Shown here: one piece after another, positions 47,667 to 55,624 of the stretch | Layout of the letters: each line of letters begins with the position of its first letter | Numbering within the stretch: position 1 is the first letter of the stretch | Assembly: GCF_014651815.1 (NCBI RefSeq) | Contig: NZ_BMXP01000007.1 | Location: 62,001-126,000 of the forward strand | Direction: 5' to 3' | DNA: 64,000 nt | DNA from: Alteromonas halophila | GTDB lineage: Bacteria; Pseudomonadota; Gammaproteobacteria; Enterobacterales; Alteromonadaceae | Translations under genes and position numbers: made by a program | The notes under the pieces: model-generated | Database searches by the model: none | What the model saw: only the letters and a program-made list of their open reading frames with translations | What the model was told of the DNA's origin: nothing

Positions 47667-49009
47667 GGAAGGTAACCGTCAGCGGTCAGGCTGTCATACA
47701 CCTCTGCGAGTTGCGGTGCAAAGCGCTGCCATGTCCCCACACTGTTGCTGTTTATCGGCTGCCTGACCTGCGTGGCACTGCCAGTGGTGATACTGACATC
47801 GCGCTGATAAAACGCCAGACAATCAGCATCATACTCAATGCCGCAAAATGCCGTCAGCCGTGCCATTTCTTCAGCCGGCTGATGGATTAGCGTCTCATAA
47901 TCAAGCGTGTACAGATTATCCCCCAGCAGGGTCTGCCAGTGCGACATCAGTGTGCGGTAAGCCTTATAGTACGCTGTGATTTCATCGAGTGAATAGGAAA
48001 ACGGATAAGCATGGGTAAACAGGTGTTTATACACCGACCAGATGGTATCCATAGGATGTCGCCTTACATGCACGATCCGCGCATGAGGCAGGGCTTTTCG
48101 GATGAGTCCAAGATACAGAAAGTTAAGCGGAAGCTTGTCGGTGAGCACCGCCTGCGTGCCACGTTGCTCAGCGGTTTCCCGACAGTAGGCATCGCCCATT
48201 GCGGCAAAGTCAGCCTGCGCCGTCTGCCTGATGGCGCTAAGTACCGACTCTGGTTTTTTTAAGCGGGACGCCTCTGCCATCATGGCAGCGGAAAAGGTAT
48301 TCAGCTCACCCCCCATTGCCACGCCCTGGTGGGCTCCAAGCAGGCTTTCCACCAGCGTGGTGCCGCTGCGTGGCATACCCACTATAAACACCTGATTGTG
48401 ACCTTTTGTGCCTGACGCAGTATCCGACTGCCAGTTAGCGGTGAACGTGGTTTGGATGGCCTGCATAATGGCCTGATCCTGACTGACCTGATATTTAAGG
48501 TACCGACGGCGCAATGCCGCTCCTGTTGCATAGGCATCAAAACAGGCATCATCCTGATGCGTGTCTTCATACAGCTTGCCAAGCGCATACCAGGCGTGTA
48601 CCCGCTGTTTAGGCGGGTGTGCATCAGCGGTAAGCGCCTTCAGCGCATTTTCGCGGGCCAAACTGGGCGACTGGGTACGTAAACTGATGCGTAACCATTG
48701 CGCTTCGGCGTCCGACGGATTTATCGCGATATGACGATTCAGCGCCGCTTCGGCACCGGCAATGTCCCCACACACTCTAAGCGCGGTGGCAAGGTTATAG
48801 TGGTGAGTCGCGTGATCAGGTTGTGCCTGACAGGCCTGTTGATACAGGGTTGCAGCGGTTTCAAAGTCGTTGGCCTGGGAGCTCCAGAACGCTGCCTCGG
48901 CCACCTGAGGTGGGGTCGGCGATTGCAGCGATGTCAGGTAAGCCTTTATCGCCTGCTGCGCCTGCGTAAAATGCCCGGCCTCAAGGTGAGGCCGGATAAG
49001 GTGTTCCAC
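47663..49009 (-). CDS. TPR-containing sulfotransferase
   Basis: The protein has 448 residues. Tetratricopeptide repeats fill the N-terminal 190 (for example NDFETAATLYQQACQAQPDH, HHYNLATALRVCGDIAGAEA). A PAPS-dependent sulfotransferase domain follows, with the phosphate-binding GMPRSGTTLVESLLG (211-225) and VHVRRHPMDTIWSVYKHLF. The start is a GTG at 49009 with GAGGAG seven bases upstream. It lies 11 bp after the TonB receptor stop, in the same transcript. The acceptor is unknown; family members may sulfate tyrosines or small molecules. Confidence 0.88.
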   Translation of the reverse strand: MEHLIRPHLEAGHFTQAQQAIKAYLTSLQSPTPPQVAEAAFWSSQANDFETAATLYQQACQAQPDHATHHYNLATALRVCGDIAGAEAALNRHIAINPSDAEAQWLRISLRTQSPSLARENALKALTADAHPPKQRVHAWYALGKLYEDTHQDDACFDAYATGAALRRRYLKYQVSQDQAIMQAIQTTFTANWQSDTASGTKGHNQVFIVGMPRSGTTLVESLLGAHQGVAMGGELNTFSAAMMAEASRLKKPESVLSAIRQTAQADFAAMGDAYCRETAEQRGTQAVLTDKLPLNFLYLGLIRKALPHARIVHVRRHPMDTIWSVYKHLFTHAYPFSYSLDEITAYYKAYRTLMSHWQTLLGDNLYTLDYETLIHQPAEEMARLTAFCGIEYDADCLAFYQRDVSITTGSATQVRQPINSNSVGTWQRFAPQLAEVYDSLTADGYLP

Positions 49010-49020
49010 CTGCTGACTCC

Positions 49021-51435
49021 TCAGAACTGATACTGAAAGGCAATACCAATCGTGCGTGGCTGAGTAATATAAGACTTAGACGCATTTCCGTAGAAATTCT
49101 CTTCCGGATCCGTACCCATGTAGCCTTCCGACAGCACGCCTGTGACGCCTTCTTCGTTGAATACGTTTTTCACGTATACAGTAGCGCTCCAGTCTGTGGC
49201 ATGTAAAGTGGTACTTAGGTTAGCAATCCAGAACGACGGCAACATGATGTCGAAGACCGGATTATCGCCCAGTGAATTACGTGAATCAGACTGGTAATAG
49301 GCACTGGCTCGGGAAAGCAGGTAATACTCGCCTTCCATTTCCATGTAATGCTGCAGATTTGCGCTAAAGGTGTGCTCTGACGTGCTTGGCAGGCGCTCAC
49401 CGTCAACCGCCCGCAGTACCTCGCTGGGCGAATCCTGCGTACCCGCCGGAATGTAGAGATCGTCAGTCAGTTCGGCATCGGTATAGGCGTACTGCAGCCC
49501 GTATTCCAGGTTGTCAGTGATATAACCACGGGTTTCTATTTCTACCCCCTGGGTACGTGCTGACTCGCCGTTGACGGCAGCATAAAACCCCCAGTTCGGC
49601 GTTGTCACGTTAAGTTGTGGGTCGTCCCAGTCCATGCGGTACAACGTCACGGCGTAAAAGACTTCGCCGGTGTTGCCTTTAACCCCCAGCTCATAGTTGG
49701 TCACCGAGTCTGAGTCGTAGCTCAGGTATTCCGGGTTCTCCGCAAAGCCGCCGGTCAGCGGTACCGCGCTGGTTCCGCCACGACGATACCCTTCGGAGAC
49801 CGTTGCGTAGAGCATCATTTCGTCACTGACGTCATAGGAGAGGTTTGCCTTAAACAAGGTATCACTCTCTTCGGTTGACGCTGTCACCTCAGAGGCGCCT
49901 GGATATATTGGCAGCTCAATTAGGGTGTCGTTGGAAATTTCGTTATCAAAGCGACGTAAGCCAACGGTCAGATCCAGGTCTGTATTAATATGCCAGGTCA
50001 GCTCACCAAACACTGAGAGGTCTTTTACCTCGCCATTATCACGGTACAGGAAGTCCTGATCGGTCAGCGTGCCACCCCAGCTCGCCAATGTTTCATCAAA
50101 TCCGCTGGCCTGTGCCCATTCGCTGAAGCCTGGCATTACACTGTCCTGCGTGGCGCGGGTTTGCTGGTCAAGGTAGAATGCGCCAACAATCCAGTCAAAG
50201 GTCTCGCCCGGCTCAGAGACCAGACGGATCTCCTGACTGAAGCCTTCATCTTCGTAGGAGCGAAGCGCACTGGCCATAGGCCGAGGTGTGCCGCCATAAA
50301 ACCAGCCAAACCAGTTGTTCTGGGCATAAAAGCCGGTATTGTCGCTGACTGAACTTCCGGTGTGCTCATAATCTGAGGTGCTCGATGAGAGCGTGGCGAA
50401 GCCCAGGTTCCATTCCAGCTCAAGCGCCATCAGATCTACCTTGCGCTCTGAGGGTTCCAGCTGAATAGCCCCGTTTTCGTACTCATCATAGGCTTGCTCG
50501 GTACCCGACACCCAGTTTGTACCGGTCGTCACCTGACGCCGTCCGCCAATATCATCTGACTGCCACTGATACGACACCAGCGCGCTGAATGTATCGGAAG
50601 GCTCAAACAGCAACGATGCCCGGCCATAATCGATATCCACTGTATCGGCATCTTCAACGCTGCGGAATACCGGATCACCCTCAGCCACGTCACCGCCTTC
50701 GGCCACCGGATCACCTTCACCATTGAGCGCATACACATTGGTGTAATCGACAACGCCGTCATTGCGTATTACGCCGACATTGGCGCGAAACGCAACTGAG
50801 TCACTGACAGGCACGTTGATCAGCGCGTCATAATTCTGGTTTATACCCTCGGACCCATCTGTCTGGCTGATCGCGCCTTTTACGCTGCCGTTGAAATATT
50901 CCAGTTCCGGGCGCTTCATCCGATACCGTACCGTTCCGGCCAGCGCGCCAGAGCCGTACAGGGTCCCCTGCGGCCCGCGCAGTACTTCTACCGCATCAAT
51001 ATCCTTCAGAATAAAGTTAGCAAACAGGGGCGTATCGTTAACATACGAAGACACCGTGGGCGCCGCATTGAGGGCAAAGTCACCGTTACCGGATGAATCG
51101 ACGTTCATACCGCGTATGATAATATTGTTCAGTACACCGGAGTTGCGATAGCCACGGTCAACCGCGGTGACACCCGCGACGCTGCGGATCATCTCGACCG
51201 TATCCACAATATTTCGCTCACTGAGCTCGCTGCCATTAATCACTGACAGGTTATACGGTGTTTCTTCTACCGTTGATACGCGGCGCGACGACGTCACTTC
51301 GATACGTTCCACAACACCGGCATCAGGCGCGTCGTCATCATTTTGCTGGGCCAGTGCAAGCTGGCTGCACAGCGCAGCGCCCATCGCCACCGCCAGTGGT
51401 GTCAGTGCAAAGCGTTTAGTTTGGCATTGTTTCAT
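49021..51435 (-). CDS. TonB-dependent outer-membrane receptor
   Basis: Outer-membrane active transporter of 804 residues. The signal peptide is cut near LALAQ (about 29-30). The TonB-box-like region is VERIEVTSSRR, the plug domain has DIDAVEVLRGPQGTLYGSGA, and the 22-strand barrel ends in Phe (GIAFQYQF). It belongs to the group with SVAGVTAVDRGYRNSGVLNN. The ATG at 51435 has AAGGGGA upstream; an earlier TTG is less likely. Paired CCAG direct repeats lie 69-100 bp upstream. The substrate is unknown. Confidence 0.93.
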   Translation of the reverse strand: MKQCQTKRFALTPLAVAMGAALCSQLALAQQNDDDAPDAGVVERIEVTSSRRVSTVEETPYNLSVINGSELSERNIVDTVEMIRSVAGVTAVDRGYRNSGVLNNIIIRGMNVDSSGNGDFALNAAPTVSSYVNDTPLFANFILKDIDAVEVLRGPQGTLYGSGALAGTVRYRMKRPELEYFNGSVKGAISQTDGSEGINQNYDALINVPVSDSVAFRANVGVIRNDGVVDYTNVYALNGEGDPVAEGGDVAEGDPVFRSVEDADTVDIDYGRASLLFEPSDTFSALVSYQWQSDDIGGRRQVTTGTNWVSGTEQAYDEYENGAIQLEPSERKVDLMALELEWNLGFATLSSSTSDYEHTGSSVSDNTGFYAQNNWFGWFYGGTPRPMASALRSYEDEGFSQEIRLVSEPGETFDWIVGAFYLDQQTRATQDSVMPGFSEWAQASGFDETLASWGGTLTDQDFLYRDNGEVKDLSVFGELTWHINTDLDLTVGLRRFDNEISNDTLIELPIYPGASEVTASTEESDTLFKANLSYDVSDEMMLYATVSEGYRRGGTSAVPLTGGFAENPEYLSYDSDSVTNYELGVKGNTGEVFYAVTLYRMDWDDPQLNVTTPNWGFYAAVNGESARTQGVEIETRGYITDNLEYGLQYAYTDAELTDDLYIPAGTQDSPSEVLRAVDGERLPSTSEHTFSANLQHYMEMEGEYYLLSRASAYYQSDSRNSLGDNPVFDIMLPSFWIANLSTTLHATDWSATVYVKNVFNEEGVTGVLSEGYMGTDPEENFYGNASKSYITQPRTIGIAFQYQF

Positions 51436-51503
51436 CAGTCTGTTCCCCTTCAACCTGTTATTTTTTTACTCGGTTTGACTGTAAGAATTTTGGTATCGGC
51501 CTG

Positions 51504-51535
51504 TTAGGGCCAGTTTGGCTTTTTTGTCAGGCCAG
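51504..51535 (-). promoter_or_regulatory. Paired direct repeat upstream of TonB receptor (MocR site candidate)
   Basis: On the plus strand TTAGGGCCAG (51504-51513) and GTCAGGCCAG (51526-51535) repeat with 22 bp between CCAG cores; GGCCAGTTTG is identical in both. The second copy overlaps the last codons of the nitrilase gene. It is the same arrangement as at 52452, 55591 and 58611. Confidence 0.6.
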
Positions 51536-52381
51536 TTTGTCTGGCTTTTTTAATGCGCCAAGTCCGTCAAGCGTTTCGGAATGTGCATCTTTTTGGTATT
51601 GCGGCCACGCTACCGGATGATCGCGAAAGCTTTTGAGTGGCTGCCCCAGCCCCTGCCAGCCACGCTCTCTGACCCGGCGCACGTAGTCAAAATCGACATC
51701 AAAAACCATCACATCATGCTCAACCGATGACTGATGGATGACTTCACCGCCTGGCCCGACAATCAACGAGCGGCCGACGCCCATCGTTGACGCCGCATTA
51801 ACATCAATCATGTAGCACTGGTTTGTGGCTGCGCTGGCGCGGGCGATGGACAATTCCACGTCCCGGTCAATGGTATTAGTAAGCGTTGGATGTACTATCA
51901 CTTCAGCGCCCTGCCAGCACAGTGCGCGAATAGACTCCGGGAACCACATGTCGTAGCAAATAGACACACCCAGCGTGCCCATGCCAGGAATGGTAAAGAC
52001 ACACGGCGTGTCGCCGGCTGAAATCCCTTCTTCATAGGGTAAAAACGGATACATCTTACGGTAGCGTGCGACGACCTCACCGGCCGGTGACAGCACGGAT
52101 GTGGTGTTGTACACACGGTTTTCAGCCCGCTCGAACAGGGAGCCGTTAACCAGCCACAGCCCGGTTTCTGCCGCCAGTTCGGCGTAACGCGATTCCGTTT
52201 TGCCCGGCAGTGGCTCTGCATAACGCGGTGCCGGGCCGAAGGTTGCCAGCTCAGAAAGCACCACCATGGCAATATGCGGGAAGCGCTTTTTGACATTGCG
52301 CACTTCCCGGGCAATGGTATCGAAGTTGTCCTGGTTCGCCGGCAGAGCAAGCTGTAGCCCGGCGATACTCATAACTGTCAT
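51527..52381 (-). CDS. Carbon-nitrogen hydrolase (nitrilase superfamily)
   Basis: Cytoplasmic amide-hydrolysing enzyme of 284 residues. The Glu-Lys-Cys triad is seen in LSELATFGP (Glu), RYRKMYPF (Lys) and SICYDMWFPE (Cys). It most resembles aliphatic amidase or N-carbamoyl hydrolase branches rather than true nitrilases; the substrate is not fixed by the sequence. AGGAGA lies six bases before the ATG at 52381. Paired CCAG repeats lie 71-103 bp upstream, and the TonB receptor gene follows 92 bp on. Confidence 0.9.
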   Translation of the reverse strand: MTVMSIAGLQLALPANQDNFDTIAREVRNVKKRFPHIAMVVLSELATFGPAPRYAEPLPGKTESRYAELAAETGLWLVNGSLFERAENRVYNTTSVLSPAGEVVARYRKMYPFLPYEEGISAGDTPCVFTIPGMGTLGVSICYDMWFPESIRALCWQGAEVIVHPTLTNTIDRDVELSIARASAATNQCYMIDVNAASTMGVGRSLIVGPGGEVIHQSSVEHDVMVFDVDFDYVRRVRERGWQGLGQPLKSFRDHPVAWPQYQKDAHSETLDGLGALKKPDKLA

Positions 52382-52451
52382 GTTCACTCTCCTGTCCATC
52401 AGGGGGATCCAACTATCTGAATATCAGAGTAAACATCAGGTGACAGACTGA

Positions 52452-52484
52452 GTAGGTCCAGTTGTGTATTGTAGGTAGGGCCAG
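52452..52484 (-). promoter_or_regulatory. Paired direct repeat upstream of nitrilase gene (MocR site candidate)
   Basis: GTAGGTCCAG (52452-52461) and GTAGGGCCAG (52475-52484) differ at one of ten bases and lie 23 bp apart. They read CTGGCCCTAC and CTGGACCTAC on the gene strand. This is the best-conserved of the four pairs and sits between the MocR gene and its neighbour. Confidence 0.65.
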
Positions 52485-52541
52485 GCTTACCCCTGCTTAT
52501 GCAGGGATCGATGCTGAACAAACAGCATTAGTGAAAGCCGA

Positions 52542-54335
52542 TCAGGGCCGGGTATAGTTGGCCGCATCCACCAGCTTGCCGTCACGCACCCAGTGTATGC
52601 GGCTGTCGGTCACATAGATATCAAAGCCCAGCAACTCACCGTAAGACCACTGCTGCCACTGGCGATACCAGATATTTCCTTTGAGCCACCAGGTACCCGT
52701 GTCTTTTTTCTCATCATTATGCCCCTCTACCCCTTCCATGTTGCCGTCGGCAAAGAGAGTGATGCGATAGGGATCACCAAACACGGTATGACCAGTGAAC
52801 GTCACGCCGGACAGAAAACGCTTTAGCTTGTCGCCGCGCAGATGCTGACCAAATGACGGATCGCCATCGGCGCGAATATCATCTATCAGTCTGGCCAGTT
52901 GCTCTATGCCCGGCCGGATCTTGTCTTTAGGCAGACTGCGCACTCCCAGCCGGAAATAACTTTCCGGCCGTTCAGTGGTGCTGTAAAAGCGATCGACCGG
53001 TTCAATCAGTATGCCTTTTTCGGCCGCCGCAGCGGCGAATTTCTGGCTGTTCAGACCGGGGGGGCCCTTCACCCAGCAGGTGCTGCCGCCCATGGTTTCA
53101 CTGGTCACAATGTATGGCCCCAGATAATGGTTGAGGGCTTCACGCAATTCCTGCCAACGCTCACTGATAGCCTGATACAGCCGTCGCATAGTCATGTCGT
53201 AATAGCCCAGCGACAGAAACAGCGCCATGATGCGCTGGTTGTTAGCCGGCGGGTGGCGTAGCATCAGTGCTCGCAGTTGCCTGGCTCGCTGAATAAGCGC
53301 CGGGCTGGCGACCATAAACCCCAGCCGTAAACCTGGTGCCAGTGCTTTTGAGAAACTGGAGATATATACAACGCGGCCCTGCGTATCCAGGCTTTTGAGT
53401 GCCGGGTTGGGGTTGCTGATAAAGTTTGCTTCACTTTCGTAATCGTCTTCAATCACGATAAAGTCATCATGATTGGCACGCTGTATCAGTGCGTCACGCT
53501 TTTCCCGGGACATGGTGACAGCGGTGGGCACCTGATGACTGGGTGTTACATACAGTATACGGGTTTGCGGGCAGACCTCGTCGAGCGCGATACCGTCTTT
53601 CTCAATACCGGCGAAGCGAACCGGGCACAGGTTGTGCTGGGCCAGCTGACGTATACCCTGATAACCCGGCTCTTCCATGGTCAGTAACGTCGTGGTGTTC
53701 ATCAGCAGACGGCTGACAAGGTACAGCGCCTGTTGCGAGCCCAGGGTAACCAGTATTTCATCGGTGCCGGCCTGAATGCCGCGGCGCGGTAAAACCTTAG
53801 TACGAATTTCATGGATCAGGCTGGCATCGTCATGGTAGCCACTGTCACCCGCCCAGCTTTTTATTTCATCGACGTTCAGGCTGAGCCGCGAGCATTCCCG
53901 CCACTGGTTAAGCGGAAACAGTGACTGATCATATTGCCCGTCAATAAACGGGTAGGTGAAATCTTCCCAGTTATCCGGGTAGGGCGGCCGGCTGCTTTCA
54001 ATAGCGGCGGTGTTACAGGCGCCCTGCCAGTCAAACTGTTCGGCATCGCTAACAGCCGGGCTTTGTGCTTCAGCGTGTTCATCAAACAGGTGATCACTGA
54101 CAAAAATGCCGCTGCGTTCGCGACTGACAAGGTATTCTTCGTCGATCAGCTGTTCGTAAGCGGCCACCACGGTATTGCGTGAAACACCGAGTGTTTCTGC
54201 CAGTTTTCTGGACGAGGGCATACGCGATCCCGCAGCAAAATACCCGCTTAAAATCGCGTCTATCAGCTTGCGCTGCAGCTGGCGCTGCAGGCTGGTGGTA
54301 TCATCGTCATCGAGGATAAAAAGGTGTTGCAGCAT
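52542..54335 (-). CDS. MocR-type regulator with extra C-terminal domain
   Basis: Transcription regulator of 597 residues. A GntR-type winged helix (about 12-80) has GYFAAGSRMPSSRKLAETLG then VSRNTVVAAYEQLIDEEYLV. An aminotransferase-like domain (about 110-490) has VTLGSQQAL, VIEDDYESEA and the PLP lysine motif SSFSKALAPGLRLG. The last 105 residues (about 493-597) are beyond the usual MocR length of about 480 and have LSGVTFTG, FADGNMEGVEG and DTGTWWLKGNIWYRQW, a DUF995-like pattern. The start at 54335 is 13 bp after the MFS stop. Confidence 0.9.
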   Translation of the reverse strand: MLQHLFILDDDDTTSLQRQLQRKLIDAILSGYFAAGSRMPSSRKLAETLGVSRNTVVAAYEQLIDEEYLVSRERSGIFVSDHLFDEHAEAQSPAVSDAEQFDWQGACNTAAIESSRPPYPDNWEDFTYPFIDGQYDQSLFPLNQWRECSRLSLNVDEIKSWAGDSGYHDDASLIHEIRTKVLPRRGIQAGTDEILVTLGSQQALYLVSRLLMNTTTLLTMEEPGYQGIRQLAQHNLCPVRFAGIEKDGIALDEVCPQTRILYVTPSHQVPTAVTMSREKRDALIQRANHDDFIVIEDDYESEANFISNPNPALKSLDTQGRVVYISSFSKALAPGLRLGFMVASPALIQRARQLRALMLRHPPANNQRIMALFLSLGYYDMTMRRLYQAISERWQELREALNHYLGPYIVTSETMGGSTCWVKGPPGLNSQKFAAAAAEKGILIEPVDRFYSTTERPESYFRLGVRSLPKDKIRPGIEQLARLIDDIRADGDPSFGQHLRGDKLKRFLSGVTFTGHTVFGDPYRITLFADGNMEGVEGHNDEKKDTGTWWLKGNIWYRQWQQWSYGELLGFDIYVTDSRIHWVRDGKLVDAANYTRP

Positions 54336-54348
54336 AGTTTTCTTAGTA

Positions 54349-55527
54349 TCATCCGCTACCGCTATCCTGTACGCTTTTATCCAGTTTATCAAGTAGTTGT
54401 GTGGGGTACAGGCAAATTAGCAGGCAGGCCGCCAGCGCAATGGCCGCCACGTTTATTAATACCGTGTAGTCGCCACCACTCAGTAACAACGCCGACACCA
54501 TAGGGCCTGACGCCAGTCCCGTTTTTGAGGCGAAGCCGCCCAGCGCGGCCATTTTGCCTTCTTTATCAAATTCGGCACAGATGCCGAGCAGGTAGGCGAT
54601 ACAAAACGCCCAGGTGATCCCCACCAGCACATTAGCGATCCAAAAGACCGACTGAGAAGCACTGTAATGCAGCGCAATGGTGGCGAGCAGCGTGAGCGTG
54701 GTCGCTACGAACAAGGGAACGGTGCGTCCCAGGCGTGTTGAAAAGATGATGACCAGCCAGGCTCCTACCAGCCCCGCCCAGGCGGAAATTCCCAGCGTCG
54801 GACTGATGAAGGTCAGACTCAGTCCGTATGATTTCCCCAAATCAATGATATAGGCATACAGGCCCATATTGGCCGCCTGAAACAAAAATACCGACAACAG
54901 CGCCGCACCCAGCGGTCGCCACTGAATATCACTTCCCACCGTCGGTTTAGGTGCATCCTCGACCCGGTAGGCAGGCAGCATAAGCAACATCACCAGACTG
55001 ACCGCGCTAAAGGCAATGAGTGACAGAAACAGTGCTGCCGTGCCGTAAACCGGTGCCAGCGGCGGTAGAAACATGACCCCCAGGCCGCCTAAGCCAAACT
55101 GCACAAACAACAGATATCCAAAGGTTTTGTGCACCAGGCTGACACGCGCGATAACGGCAAACGAAACCCCCACCAGCATACCGCCAACCATGCCGTGCAG
55201 ACCTCGCAGAAGCTTCATGGTGAGCGGCTCTGTTACCCAGATAGACAGGGTATCCAGCGCAATAAGCCCCAGTAGTAATGCAACGGCCAGCGGCTTCCAG
55301 TAAACCCGCGTAATAATAAACACGGCAACCAGAGCGCCGACTGCTGCACCATAGATATTAAGTGATGCAACCAGTCCGGCATCTGCCCGGGAGAAGCCCA
55401 GCGAATCAATCAGTCCCGATACAATTGCCGGCATGATATTGACGTAAAACAGGCCTGCTGTGGCTAAAAAAGCCAGCATTACCCGCGCCATCATTCCCTC
55501 TGCGTTAACTGTCATGGCCGGCTTCAT
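54349..55527 (-). CDS. MFS transporter
   Basis: Inner-membrane transporter of 392 residues with about 12 hydrophobic segments; the N-terminal part reads MLAFLATAGLFYVNIMPAIV and the A-like motif is weak. I chose the ATG at 55527, which has GAGGTG upstream and puts the CCAG repeats 64-96 bp upstream as for the other genes; the ATG at 55554 is an alternative. The gene is 13 bp upstream of the MocR gene, probably co-transcribed. The substrate is unknown and may be the inducer. Confidence 0.87.
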   Translation of the reverse strand: MKPAMTVNAEGMMARVMLAFLATAGLFYVNIMPAIVSGLIDSLGFSRADAGLVASLNIYGAAVGALVAVFIITRVYWKPLAVALLLGLIALDTLSIWVTEPLTMKLLRGLHGMVGGMLVGVSFAVIARVSLVHKTFGYLLFVQFGLGGLGVMFLPPLAPVYGTAALFLSLIAFSAVSLVMLLMLPAYRVEDAPKPTVGSDIQWRPLGAALLSVFLFQAANMGLYAYIIDLGKSYGLSLTFISPTLGISAWAGLVGAWLVIIFSTRLGRTVPLFVATTLTLLATIALHYSASQSVFWIANVLVGITWAFCIAYLLGICAEFDKEGKMAALGGFASKTGLASGPMVSALLLSGGDYTVLINVAAIALAACLLICLYPTQLLDKLDKSVQDSGSG

Positions 55528-55590
55528 CGACACCTCTTTTGCTACATCTGTCATATCCCTTACCCTACTGAACCTGAGAATTCCCCGTTA

Positions 55591-55623
55591 GTGCCAGATA
55601 GACACTCTACGGGGCACCAGATA
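55591..55623 (-). promoter_or_regulatory. Paired direct repeat upstream of MFS gene (MocR site candidate)
   Basis: GTGCCAGATA (55591-55600) and GCACCAGATA (55614-55623) share CCAGATA, with CCAG cores 23 bp apart. The flanks differ from the GGGCC form of the other three sites, so it may be a weaker site. It would control MFS and, through it, the MocR gene itself. Confidence 0.5.
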
Positions 55624-55624
55624 C

